The notes under the pieces are model-generated. The model saw only the letters and a program-made list of their open reading frames with translations. It had not been told where the DNA came from and ran no database searches. Source: Bisporella sp. PMI_857 (lineage: Eukaryota; Ascomycota; Leotiomycetes; Helotiales; Helotiaceae). From it: a stretch of DNA of 64,000 nt. This document shows, in pieces, positions 12,115-24,035 of the stretch. The position numbers and the translations under genes are program-made. Location of the stretch: assembly GCA_021307315.1 (NCBI GenBank), contig JAJSPD010000020.1, positions 661,434-725,433 on the forward strand, given 5' to 3'. How positions within the stretch are numbered: the stretch's first letter is position 1; every line of letters starts with the position of its first letter.

Positions 12115-13779
12115 ATGGCTGCGGTTTCCGCACCGCAAGCCCACACGTCTTTGACACCGCCAAGTAGTTCTCACGGTAGTGGACAAAACTCGTGGAATTA
12201 TTCTGTGCCTGCACAACCAGAGGTATGTCAATCTCACTGCAAGGTCTAGCCTATTGTTGGAACACTACCTAACCTATGCGTACAGGACATACTGCACAGT
12301 AAAATGGGTGACTATTCGAACCCGCCTCCACTGACGCAAATGAACGGCAATCCTCTCAACCATCAAAATTCACGTCCAGACCTATCACAAAGAAGAGCCG
12401 ACACGTCTCAGACTACGCGAGCCGTCGAGTCCGGATTTCTAGCACCCGCCCGCGTCAACGCTCTCGCTAGAAAAGACAGCAGCATCAGCGAAGCTGGCAG
12501 TGCTCCCGATAGCTTACTGGATTTATATGGCACAAACAGAAGCGGGGTGAATAGCGTAGATCTTGGTGAGAGGAAGATGGAAGGAATATATGCAGACGAT
12601 GAGGATCCTGAGCATTCGAGATGGATACATAGAGACAAGCTTGCGCGTATTGAAAGCCAGGAACTACAGGCTGCGGGGATCATACTTCCTCGAGGTCGGG
12701 CTACTAGCAAATCTAGCCGGCGAGAACAAAGTCGGGATCATCAACGCAATAGGAGCAGAAGTGAGCAAGGGGGGCAAAAGAGGCAGAGAATAGGATCGTA
12801 CCCGGAGGAAGAGCCGGAGGAGCCAGAAGAGCCTGAAGATAATGGAGGTTGGGAGCTGCGACTACCAGAGGAAGTAGCACAGGACACAGGAGATTTGTAC
12901 CGTGACATGAGTGGTGGCGTAAAGGGTGTCTCTCGGATTCCTGTTTTGACAACAAGTCCCATACCCATACCATTACAGCACCTAGAGCGCGACACACCCA
13001 TGAAAAGGACACATAGTGGAGGATGGACTATAGACGATGATGGACTTTCGTATCAAAAATCTCGGGGAAGGAGTGATAGCGTTAAGCCATTTGATGACGC
13101 GGGCACAACACCTACGCCAGCAAAACGGCAGGCATCAGAGAACTCTCCTACTAAGAAACCTGCATTGCGGAAAGGCTCAACCCCCGGAACACGCACTCCT
13201 TCAGCGCAACGACCTAAGACAAGATCCGGACCGGGACGCGAAACGTCAGGGACGCAACGACCGACTACACGATCTGGCGAACTGGGACATAGCAACAGCA
13301 TAAAACGGCCCGAAGGCGACCCTCCATGGCTCGCGTCAATGTACAAGCCCGATCCTCGTCTGCCGCCTGACCAGCAACTACTCCCCACCGTTGCCAAGCG
13401 TCTACAACAAGAGCAATGGGAAAAGGAAGGAAAATTTGGCAATGCATACGATACTTCTTTCCGGCCGCTCAACGATGAACAGCTCCCTCAGCCAGAGCCC
13501 ACGCCTTCGAGAACGCCTGAGGCCGCAGAACAGAAACTAGAGCAGGATTCCGAATGGCCACTGCGCGCCCCAGCACCACCTAAGAGCCCAGTATTGAGCG
13601 CGGGGCGGCCGGGAACAGCGGGAGGTTATAGTACAATCCCGCGGATCACGGGCCAGGGACAGCCGCAGGGTGTGGGACCACTTCCAAGCCCAAATACTGC
13701 AGCGCCGACAAGAGTCCAAAACTCGGCCGAGGAGACGAAGGAGAAAGAGGGAGGCTGTGGATGCTGTGTGGTCATGTGA
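12115..13779 (+). CDS. TeaR-like prenylated cell-polarity protein
   Basis: Exon 1 (12115-12222, starting MAAVSAPQ) joins exon 2 (12286-13779) across a 63-base intron in phase 0, giving 533 residues. The protein is hydrophilic, rich in Ser, Pro, Arg and Glu, and probably mostly disordered. Its one conserved-looking block is SRWIHRDKLARIESQELQ at about residue 140, which I associate with fungal TeaA receptor TeaR proteins. The C-terminus, GGCGCCVVM, has a CaaX box (CVVM) with two further cysteines just upstream, so farnesylation plus palmitoylation at the tip plasma membrane is likely. In Aspergillus, TeaR is the prenylated cortical anchor for the microtubule end marker TeaA. The CaaX box is seen directly; the TeaR name rests on recognition of the motif and overall form. 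Confidence 0.65.
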
Positions 13780-15822
13780 GCGATACAACCATAATCATGC
13801 GCATTTCTTTCTTTTGTGCCCATTGCTTTCGATATGGAGACAGAGATGGAGATTCCCTTTTGCTTTTAAGAATGGCGTTGGGCGCTGGACTACTTGAGCG
13901 GTTTTTTTATACCAGCAAACGTTTGCCGCAGCTGGGTCTGCCTTGATTGGCCTAACCTTTCTCCATCATACATTTTGCCGTTGTTTTTCTTTTCTAGCAC
14001 GGCATAGCATTGCAACAAAACCGTTTCCTTTTTCCAGACACGAATGATGACTCTCATATATTTACTTCGAGAAGGGGACGCATAGAAGGGGATTGCAGCG
14101 ATTGGAGATGGAACGAGGTTTGCAGGGCAAGCGTGAGAGGGGGAGGACGATGATTGATACCAGCTATTGCTCCAGGGAGGGAGGCAGACTAACACAACAA
14201 GAAAAACCTAATTTGTATTACCTATTTTTTGTACCCTAAAATACCCCCAATCTTCTTCGTCCCTTCCTCTTTGCTCTCTATGAGCTAGATGAGGTGCGCA
14301 AATTGAGATTTGTTTATTTATTTTCTCTAGAAAAACCTGTTCTTCCTTGTGCTGCGCCATCCCCAACATTTTTCGTATCTGCATCATATGTAGAAGCAGG
14401 GAGCACCACCACGACCATCCACCCAACAGATACACCCCATCCGCGCTCAACGCCCTAAAATCCGTGGCCTCAAGGCACCATATTCTCAAGCTCGGCTTCC
14501 ACCGCCATTCCGCCGTATGCACCGTAAAACCCGCACATAATCTAATCTAGTGGAATCTAATCTGGATATACTATGCCTACCAGCGGATTTAAGACGCGGG
14601 AGACGTGGCTCGGCGGTGGGGATATGAGATGAGATATTGGAGAAGGATGGTGGTGGTGAAAGAAGGTTAAGCTAGTTGTTGCTTGCGGGTTGTGGTGGGT
14701 TCTGTTGGGTGTGGTGTTGTTGGGATGGGTCATGGGATGTTGGGGAATGGATTGGACGGATGGAGGGGAGGGGTGAGGAGAGGAATGGGAGTATTAGGAG
14801 TTTGGGAATAGGGTTGAGGGAGGTTCAAGGAGGTATGTGGGATTTCTTGATGAGGTGTTTGTGTGAGGCTGGTTTTGGAATTGGATATTGACGTTAGCTG
14901 TGCATATCATGAAGTGTATCACGGGACTTTGGTCTATATAGTGAAAGACGAATGAAATATCATGCGGAAACTCGGGGACGAATAGAATGTGTGAAGACGT
15001 CTTGGACATTGTGTTGGGATTTAAATATATTGGTCGTAGCAACAGCCAGCTGCTGCTTCCTTTTTTTTTATTGGCATCTCTCATCTAATTTTTTCCTGTT
15101 TTCTTCTCAATTCGTGATCGTACATTCATACCCTAAAAACTCCGACGCGCTCGCTCGATGCAAGAAGCAAAACACAATGTGGTATCATACAAAACAATAT
15201 TCCAGAATAGAAAGCCCCCATCTCAGTGCAGTGAGGCAGTGTAAAGAAACACATATACAGCGTAGCATTCCTTGATGCAGAGCAATAGCACACCTAATTT
15301 CTAAAATAGAAGCATTGGTGTACCATGACGTCGAAGGAGAGTATTCGACATGAGGGGCCCCGCCTTGCAGATGCAAGAGTGATGTGGTGTGTAGTGGTCC
15401 CTTCTGAGTGGATGAGGGGTCGTGACTTGTTAAACGATTGGAGCGGGACTGGCTGTTGGCATTGCACTGGACGATGTGTGCATAAAAGTCGTTTCTCCTG
15501 CCTCTGAGTGATGCAGGTGTCGTTGATAGCGTAGTACTTTAATATGAGGTATTCAATTTCGCGTTGGCGGAGTTCAGATATGTTGTTGGGGGATTTTGGT
15601 AGTAGGAAACGAGATCCTTCTATGCGCAGGCCGTCTCCTCCAAAACCCCCCACCATGATGTTCTTGTCCGTAAACTCGGTGACCCCACTCCCTCACTCGT
15701 AATATAGTCCATCCACATGCATAGATGATCTCGCCAGGAAGCGTCGCCCTGCTCGCCTCAGCGCAATCCAGCGTCCTCAGTCTTCCATCGTCTCATCGAC
15801 CGCTCCCCTGTCCATCTCCCTT
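13780..15822. other. intergenic, convergent 3' flanks
   Basis: This 2 kb lies between the 3' ends of the TeaR-like gene (+) and the CxxC protein gene (-). G-rich tracts at about 14640-14830 and pyrimidine tracts look like untranslated sequence. No frame carries motifs. Confidence 0.5.
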
Positions 15823-16107
15823 TCAGCGATACCCAACCATTTTGGCACATCGGTCGCAATAGTATAGGTTGGTTCCAAAGCTAACCATGCCACTTGCGCT
15901 CAGCTCGCTGGAGCTCACCCTGCTGCTCTGTCCATTGCTCACCACCTCAACACACTTGGCACATCTTGAGCATCGCAGCGTCCGCACCACGGGTGCCTGA
16001 CCCATCGAGTATCTAGGGGAATTATAGTTATAGGATGATGTCGAAGACGATGATGTCGAAGACGACGAGGTCGAAGTCGAGTCCGAAGAGGAGGAACGTT
16101 TGCTCAT
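15823..16107 (-). CDS. small serine-rich protein with two CxxC pairs
   Basis: A single exon encodes 94 residues. The first third is a Ser/Thr tract (about residues 3-27) from a GAC/GAT/TCG-type trinucleotide run. The rest has CSRCAKCVEVV and, about 40 residues later, YYCDRCAKMVGYR at the C-terminus. Two CxxC knuckles at this spacing would form a zinc ribbon. Small proteins of this shape occur in many ascomycetes without a known function. The ATG at 16107 is the only start upstream of the Ser tract. A long leader probably lies in 16108-16400. Confidence 0.65.
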   Translation of the reverse strand: MSKRSSSSDSTSTSSSSTSSSSTSSYNYNSPRYSMGQAPVVRTLRCSRCAKCVEVVSNGQSSRVSSSELSASGMVSFGTNLYYCDRCAKMVGYR

Positions 16108-19100
16108 ATTGAGTTTGTTATTTTATGATTGATTGATTTGTTAAGTGGCACAGGAAAGTGGCGCTTCCAGGTTTCGAGTAATCCGAGGTTTGAGGATGCG
16201 ATATTGATGATGTCTTTGAGCAAAAGTGTAAAAGATAGGGTTTCGGCGTTTGTGGGTAGTATAAATCTTCTAATGGAAAATTTGAGGCGGATTCAAGGAT
16301 TGTCGTAGGTAAAGAGGACTGTAGCGAAAGGGTTGGTGTCAGAAGAGATCGAAGTATCCCGAAGGCATCGACGCGTTCAGGTGTCAAGTTTAAGGACTTA
16401 CTTGCAGATGACCCTTGTTGTATGGCCCTGACGTCTCGATCTAAGTTTGAAAAACTGATCTTTGGAGATGGATGAACTAGACCGGGCGGCGGTAATCCCT
16501 TCTAGATCTGGTTGCCGTTCCTTCTGCAGGATGAGGTAGTTGGCGGGGCGGGAAGTTTTGTAGTTGGCTTAACTTGAGATGCGGTAGACCAATAAGCGGA
16601 CCGAGTTAACAGATGCTACTTAAGAAGATGTGAAAGAGCACAGCGAAACTCAGTTCCTTGAAACGGTAGGCGAGCGGCTCCGTTTACTACTTCTTATCAA
16701 GTTTGGTGAGAGTGATTGGTTTAAGGTGGGTTTGGTGGTCAACGACGACGACGACGACGTTGTACTTTCTACTTGGTAAGTCGAGATTCGAGATCCAAAT
16801 CAAATGATGTAACGCTTGCCACGTCACAAATGATGGGAGAAGGCAACAAAAGACGAGAGATGAAGAAGCAACCGTCTTCAAATTGGTGGAGAGATAGAGA
16901 GAGAGAAAAGGCACTGTAGATATTTGTTATATCTATCAACCTGTATTCAGTGACGTTTCAACAAGATGGAAACCACACATTCATATATATCCCATACACA
17001 ACTGGGCCCCCGGCCCCTCCAAGCATCTCCTAAGGCTTGGAGGCTCGTATGTTTATATTTGGTCTGCCTGTACGAACTAGAGGTTGCCCTACTGCTGCAA
17101 AGTAAGTCCAAGTACATGACTTATCTGCTATTGCGTGGCTTTGGACTTGCAGGTCTTTCCATCCGTTCCGGAATGTTGAGCCAGGTCGCAACCATCACAA
17201 AAAAAAGACAAAAACAGTCAGAAAAACAATTTCTGCCAACGGGCGAACGGCCATATCGGTGCCCAAGCTGCCGGCGCCCCGCTGCACCCTGAACCACACC
17301 TCAACCCCTCCAAGCTGCCCAAGGCCATAGCCACGTCTGGGCGCGGTGCACGCGTGTACAGTACAGGAAAGTGAGTTCAGTAACTGGTGCCGATAACTTT
17401 GTCTGACGACCCTTATTTTTCAACCGAATAGAAGTAAGTAACCCTGGATTGTCCCTTCGTGCATCAGGAGCGCAGGGGGCTTACTCTTAATCCGGTTATT
17501 GAGTCGTTGAAGTGTGCCATGGCATCATTCCCCTTCTCTCTTCGTCTTCAACAAAACGTCGTCACGAGTCAGAGATATTGGAGGAGCTGCCCCCAATTGA
17601 TGGCGGTGAATGGGTGTTGAACATGCATGCCATTCCAACTTTTGGCTTGTTTACTGTCCTTGCCAAAAGATGATAGGGTCTCATGGTGTGCAGCCTCGAA
17701 AAGGGGGCCAAATCGAATGAACGGTCGCGGGGTTTCGTTTCACGGGTCTAGCGGAATCGGCTGTGACGGGAACGAGATATCCCATTTGCCAGGCTAACTT
17801 CCAAGCTTTGCAACAGCTAAACTCAAAAACCCCCTTTCTTCCTACAACCATCAGGCACCTATCTGTGCTGAGGGCTTACTACGCTTATTACGAGTAAGGC
17901 AAACTCTAATATTTTATCTAGTCTAACATTCTTTCCCAAAACTCTGATATCAATTCGGCTGTTGATCGTTGCCAATTTTTTTCGCTACAGCTTCTGTTAG
18001 AATGATGCGAGAGACGAGATATCGCTGCTTGCATACAACGTTGATTCTGCAGAATCGCAAGGTTTACCATGTCTTACAAGCTACAATACTTTTTTAACCT
18101 GCTTGTGTGAATTTCCGCGGACATCCTTTTACTTTCTATACTTCAAGACATAGCATCATTATCAATAATTACCAGACTACCAAGAGTTGCTCAGGAACCA
18201 ATTAGACTTGTCATAGAATTTTCTCCCATGACTTTGGTAGTTCTCATGAAGAGTGTCTCGACGTCTGGCAAAGAATGAAAATGCATCTTCAACACAAACA
18301 CAATTGTGGACGATAATCCTAGAGACCGGAGATTAAGGTCTAGCTTTGGAGCAAGTTCAGAACAAGTGCTCTGCTAGGCTCAATCTCTAACTATCCGTTT
18401 GCTAGCAAGCCAAATCGGCAGTTGACACATCAATACCCCATGTTAAAGTTAAAGCACTCATGCAAAACTGACCCGCGATACCTTACGAGAATTCAGAACA
18501 AACCTCCTCTTTCTCGGTGTCATCAGACATCAGACAAGTGTTCGAAAACCAGTATATGGGACGCTACTGACTTGTATCGTCTGACCAACTGCACCCTACT
18601 TTGACATTCAACGCTAGACAACGAAACAATTGATCGACAATTCTACCCGCCGCTAACCAACCCAATGGCGTCGCAACATCTACAAGTTGAATCCGATCGA
18701 CGATGTCATGCGATTTCGGTATGCAGTTTGTAAACAGCACGCAATTTTGCAAACATGAAAATACCGCAAAGTTATATGCAAGTCTGCGTCGGCCAAGACA
18801 CAACTCATCACGACTACTTGTAGTTTGAGGTTACACATGCTTGGTCACGACTGAACTGCAATATTTAAATGATTATCTGACGTGAACTATTCATTCATGG
18901 CCACGAAACTCTGCCTGGTCGGTCGCATACGATCTGTGACGCCGCTGTCTTCTCGTGCACCTGTTCTGCCGTGAAGCCAAGCTAAAACGTCATTGGAGGA
19001 GCTGAAAACCACCTCCACCAGCAAGATTGTGTTTTTGAGTAAATCAAACAAACCATCCCTTCGTCTAAAGGAATGATTCTGCACATTTGGTATAACTTTC

Positions 19101-19607
19101 AATTGAAACCTGTGGGTGGCTACCAAAGCTTATGTTCGCTCACGCCAGTGCTTATTTTTGTTTGAGAGCATGATGTCCTGTATTCTATGCATGTTTTAAT
19201 TGACTTATTCCTGGGCCGAGAATTAGTATCCGTTACAGAATACATAGATTGCACGAAATTTCGACCTACCAAGTCTTTCGTGTGAGTAATGAGTCGATCC
19301 CAAGTATACCCTAACACCCCTATTTGTTTCCCTGCAAAAGTATGGCTTTCACCCCTATATAGCACTTCCACTACACGCGTCTCTGCTAAAAGTTGCTCCC
19401 TTGCTAGATGTGTTGGATGTTGTCCCCCGATTTACGACGTAAGCGGCCTTCGCTCCGAACGAAAGCGTCGGCCCGAATGATATCAAGGAGCGGAATCTCC
19501 CCTGGAGTATCTGCCTGCGCGGGACAACCGCGAAGACGAGCGAGGTAATCAACACCCTTCGTGCCAGATATTAGATTATTCAGAATTTGACATTCCGGAT
19601 CACCTAC
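16108..19607. other. 3.5 kb without a supported gene
   Basis: Upstream of the CxxC gene there is a probable leader and promoter, then sequence with only short shadow frames on both strands. I see no transposon ends, tRNA-like folds or conserved motifs here. Confidence 0.5.
16742..16759. repeat. (ACG)6 microsatellite
   Basis: Six perfect ACG units upstream of the small CxxC protein gene. It lies outside any supported coding exon. Confidence 0.8.
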
Positions 19608-20341
19608 TCATCCCGTCGCGTAAGGCCGGCGAGCCTCGAACAATTTTGCAGACAGAACAAAATCATTGATTGGATACAATAGCGATATCTTAATTACGGC
19701 CTGGCCATCTCGTCCTTCAATCTGCTGGCCGGCCCAACATGCCTGCTGCTTCTTGCCCACATATTCTATCTGTCTTTTCATTCTTGAGGCTTTGTTCTTG
19801 ATACCAAGCCTGAGCCTCTCCCCCAGCAGCCACGTACGGGCATGCAAGACTCTTTTCACTAACACCAAGATCCCAATCATAGGGGCTCCGATTTCGAATA
19901 GGTAACCTTTAAATGCCACTCGCGAGTATTTCGCCGGGTCCATGAATTTGTATGTGCAGAGGCCATGGGTTGTCTCAGTGATATACACGATGCCGACATA
20001 TGCGCTTAAGATGATGGTTGGAAGTGAAATATACGTTCATGCCAATGCCATTCGTGGCACCAGGATCTCGAAGGGCGCAAAGGGGAATCTCAACGCGCGG
20101 TGGGTGACCTAAAGTTTTTAGTGTATTGGTTAAGGCAGGACATTAGATGTTGCGAATCGGTGTGTTGTGGTGGAGGTAGGGACCGAGAAGAAGTTGTGGA
20201 AGCGGGACATGGTGAAGGACCGAGGAGGAAATGATTGCTGATGCGCTGGGATCTGAAGAATGCAAATTTTGGAATTACTGTTGCAGCAAGAAGGAGAGCA
20301 TCTGAGACAATGAGATATGAATTGAGCTCCACCGTGTTCAC
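19608..20341 (-). pseudogene. relic of a multi-pass membrane protein gene
   Basis: Fragments on the minus strand line up: a possible start at 20341 (MNTVELNSYLIVSDALLL), then a piece reading FEILVPRMALA, a TGA at about 20034-20036, and an open stretch to 19608 with two hydrophobic segments (around LPTIILSAYVGIVYI and GAPMIGILVLV) and a basic tail. The internal TGA sits where a Trp or Arg codon would suit. The family is not recognised. It could also be a real gene with an unseen intron at the stop. Confidence 0.3.
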
Positions 20342-20989
20342 AGTGCTCTCGCCCTGCTTACCCCATTGAGCAATGTAAATGGGAGTCCATGATTATGGGA
20401 TATGATTGGTAGCTTAAACTAAATTTAAAACTGGCACGAAAAGGTAGCATATAAATGTAGGCATTGAACTAGAATATAGGGAGAAAGCAAATAGAGAAAC
20501 TGGTTAGGATGAACCTTCACCCCCTGACTGTACTTAGTCTTTTGATTCTAACGACATGATGGCAAATAATAATAGATATTTAAAGCTAAAATATCTCTTA
20601 GAATATGCTACGTCTGCAAAAGGGTACAATGTCGTCGTAAAGCTGGTTGACGAGGTTATTTTAGACGTTGATCCGCTTTCCCAACTGAGTAATTCATCGA
20701 GACCTGCATGCCCACTCCACCTTTCTCTCCATTTTCAAACGTCGCCACAGGCTCAGACGAAGCAATCAAACCAACGTGATTCAACCATAAAAATGTTGTG
20801 CTTCCATCCTTTCGTTTTCCTCAGCACTCGTTCGCCCTTTTTGGTGTTCTGTTCGAGGGCTGCAACTCCCTCCCCATCGTAACCCCAAACCTGCTCGTCA
20901 AATGACATCCATCGAGCCACAACCAAGGCGGAGAAGCAAAGCATGGAAGCAGTGCCGGAAACTATGAGCCAAGGCGAGGCCCTCCCCAA

Positions 20990-22566
20990 AATGATTTTAA
21001 TTATTGCGCTTATGAGGCGCTGCAGTGCGACCAGACACCGGTTTCCTGCAAACAATGTCTTCGTTTCGGGTCCTTTTGCAAGGGATCTTGATCCTTGATA
21101 TGGCCGCAAATTCAGCACGAAAATCGAGTTTGAAGAATCCTAGAAGAGCAAGCCACGCTGCGAGATATCAAGAGCGTGCTGTAAATGACCATGAAGTTAG
21201 CCATGGAGATGGTGTTGACGATGGTCTTTTCATGTAACCCAACCCAGCCTCTTGGGCCGGGTCGGATCATTGCCGTAGATCGCGATTAAGGACTCTGATG
21301 GCTGCCAAACGAGGACCGAGAATGGCCATTCCGCCTTGGCCAGGACTGGAGCAGGCCTGCAAACCCAGAATTGTGGTACCATTCGCCAACCATCTATTCC
21401 AGAACTGTGGGATGATATGCTTGTCCAACAATTCTTGGCGCTAGACGTCGGTTTGAGATCAGATAATTCTATAGTACCATGGCTTTTTGTCTTGCCCGAT
21501 ATCCTGACCTCATCCAAAATCCCGGCCACCAAATACGCCATTCGAGCAACTACAGTGGCATTTCATGCTCACTATGATCATGATATGGCTGCTCACGAGG
21601 ACTCGTAGAAATGGTACATCCTGGCACTGCAAGGTCATCGAAAGTCTGTGGCTTGCATGATCTCTCGTGCTGCAAAGGATCTGCAAGAATTGCCTTCAAA
21701 AGAGAGCCTCATTATCCCCATTCTACTTTGTCTTTTCGAAATTGTCTCCTGCACAACTCCCGGTGGTTGCTTCCCCCACATTATTGGATTGAGAAAATTG
21801 GTCGAGCTGGGTGGAACTGAGAGATGTAGTGACGGATTGGTCCATGATATTTTCTGAACTATTAGAGTCCCCACGGTAAAGCCAATTCTCAACAACTTAC
21901 TCAATCAGGAAAATAAGTAATCCGTAGTTTCTAGGCATCCATTTCGCTCCTAGAGAACAAGCTGGTACTCTTTGCTGCTGAAGACTGGCGAACAAAACCA
22001 TTTTCTAGGAGAGACAAGCCGCCTTTACATCAGCTGGTTGATATCGCCTTTTTTGTGCCACTCATTCTGTCTGAAGCAGGAATTAGTGGTACACTTGAGC
22101 AGGCTCTGACAAAACTCTGAGCGAGGGTTTGCCCATAGTACCGGAGGAAACTCAGGAATTGCTTCAAGAACTCGGCGCCTGGTGGGATAAATTCGAGGCT
22201 TTATGGACCGGAGGCGCTATAGAAATGGGGCTTTCATCACGCTCTGCCATTTTTTCTAGTGCTAATTCAGCTAACCTCAGTGTCACGGATCCATCTATGG
22301 CACTTAGCGCTGCAGGATATTATGCTACCGCCGCAGGGATCTACTCTATCCTCCAGAATTGCTCCTCCGGTTGTGCGGATGACAAGTATCATCGCGCTCA
22401 AATCGCATTTGACTGTGATGCCATCTTGAAAGCATCAGCCCATATGGAATCATTAATCCAAAAGGCTTTCAGTTTACGCGAAGTACATTTCCACTGGCTA
22501 CGGTCTCTCTTTCTTGAGTCCAATTCGGGGCCAACGCCGGATAGAAAAAATAGGCTAGAGCTTTGA
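20990..22566 (+). pseudogene. degraded Zn(II)2Cys6 transcription factor gene
   Basis: At about 21010-21085 the plus strand reads most of a fungal Zn2Cys6 cluster (CAYEALQC then CKQC and FC with the usual spacing), but the expected first Cys is Phe and a TGA follows at once. Further along, fragments resemble the fungal transcription factor domain 2: a KWYILALQGHRKSV-like block near 21615, CLFEIVSCTTPGG near 21740, FAAEDWRTKPFSRR near 21980, and a 145-residue tail to 22566. These lie in different frames or are separated by stops (about 21086, 21607, 21855 and 22118). Several stops are one C-to-T step from Arg or Gln. Introns may explain one or two breaks, not all of them. Confidence 0.6.
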
Positions 22567-22890
22567 AGCACCAAAATGAGCCTAGCTGGCATATGTCAGG
22601 CCTAGAAAATTGGGTAGTCTTGCTCCCAAAGGATCAGCCAACATATGATTCGAGATCACGTGAATAATGGTCCCCTCCCCGTAGCCCGAGGAAACTCGGA
22701 GTTTGAAACATTGAGGCTATTGATCCATATAATCATTAAATTCGAAGATTTTACCTCCAAGGAAAATTCAAAAGACAAAAGTCTAATGTGGGGTATTCAT
22801 CCATTTAAGCGGAGCTACTCCCTCCGCCTCATGAGCTTTCAATATTCTAAAAGCTATTCAGGCATGTCGGCTGCCAGTCCCGTAATAGGA

Positions 22891-22900
22891 TATATATAAT
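22891..22900 (+). promoter_or_regulatory. TATA-box-like element
   Basis: TATATATAAT lies about 70 bases upstream of the ATG of the secreted esterase gene at 22969, a plausible position for a regulated fungal gene. Confidence 0.35.
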
Positions 22901-22968
22901 ATGAATTACCTTTGACCTAAATTACCGTACGTTGACTCCTTCTCGGGCATTCCGCTAGACTTTGCATT

Positions 22969-24035
22969 ATGGTGAACGTAAAATTCTTGTCTATAGTTTC
23001 GCTCCTTGCATTTGCTCTTCCCGTTTTATCTGTCACTGTTAGAATTAACCAGCTTGGTGACAGCATCACAGGATCACCCGTAAGACCTGACATGAAATGT
23101 TTTAGACCATCGCTGACAGAGCCAGGGCTGTTGGCGCGCTTATCTCTGGCAAAAACTCCAAGCGGCAGGAATCACTAACACCGATTTTGTCGGAACTCTT
23201 ACTGGTCAATCATGTGGCTTTACCTTTGACGCTGAGCATGATGGCCACGGAGGGTTCCTCGCCACGGGGATTGTGTCCAACAATCAGCTTCCAGGCTGGC
23301 TCGCCGTCTCCAAGCCAGACGTGGTGACTATGATGCTTGGTACAAACGATGTCTGGAGCCATCTCGCCACCTCGACTATACTGCAGGCTTATACCACGCT
23401 TGTTGGGCAGATGCGTGCCCAGAATTCCAAGATGGTGATAATAGTTGCACAGATCTTGCCGATGAATCCAAGTGGGTGTTCGGATTGTAACGCGGGCGTC
23501 ATCGCCCTGAACGCAGCGATTCCTGCTTGGGCTGCTGGAAGTACGTATATCGGCCCTGATACCCTTGTCTCGAATATTGACGTGGGCAGTCACAACTACG
23601 CAGAGCCCAGTCACAGTCGTGAACCTGTATAACGGCTTCAACACCGCCACCGATACAGGTGATGGGGTCCATCCCAATGATGCCGGAAACCAGAAGATCG
23701 CGACTTCGTGGTTTGCGCCTCTCAGTGCTGTGATAAAATCATTTGTAAGTCATTCGTTCGCATATTGCAGCATCGGGACCTTCCTTCCGTCCTGACTTCG
23801 TGGACCTTTGGGATCACTTACTTAAGAGAAGAAATAGCCCAACTCAAGTTCCACGATCACAGCCGCCCCGACAACAACAACTACATCTGCAGCGGCAACC
23901 AGCACCGGTTGTTCGGGTGGAACTGTGCCATTATATGGCCAGTGTGGCGGTAATGGATATTCCGGATCCACCTCATGTCAAGGTTGCGCGAGGTGTGTCT
24001 ACGTGAACGAGTGGTACAGCCAGTGCTTGACATGA
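22969..24035 (+). CDS. secreted CE3-type acetyl xylan esterase with C-terminal CBM1
   Basis: Four exons keep one frame: 22969-23079, 23126-23540, 23590-23744 and 23838-24035, giving 292 residues. Residues 1-21 are a signal peptide. The SGNH-hydrolase blocks are complete: LGDSITGSP with the nucleophile Ser near residue 32, the GHGG block, LGTNDVW (Asn near 111) and DGVHPND with catalytic Asp200/His203. The overall form matches carbohydrate esterase family 3, which removes acetyl groups from xylan. A Thr/Ser/Ala linker leads to a cellulose-binding domain ([17 protein letters not shown]...WYSQCL) with its Cys and aromatic residues, encoded entirely by exon 4. The last exon must begin just after an in-frame TAG that serves as the intron's AG end. 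This suggests plant-wall degradation outside the cell. Confidence 0.9.

Noticed and set aside
11763..12237. Minus-strand frames antisense to the TeaR-like gene start
   Set aside because: No ATG start in the longer frame; better explained as shadow of the divergent promoter and exon 1.
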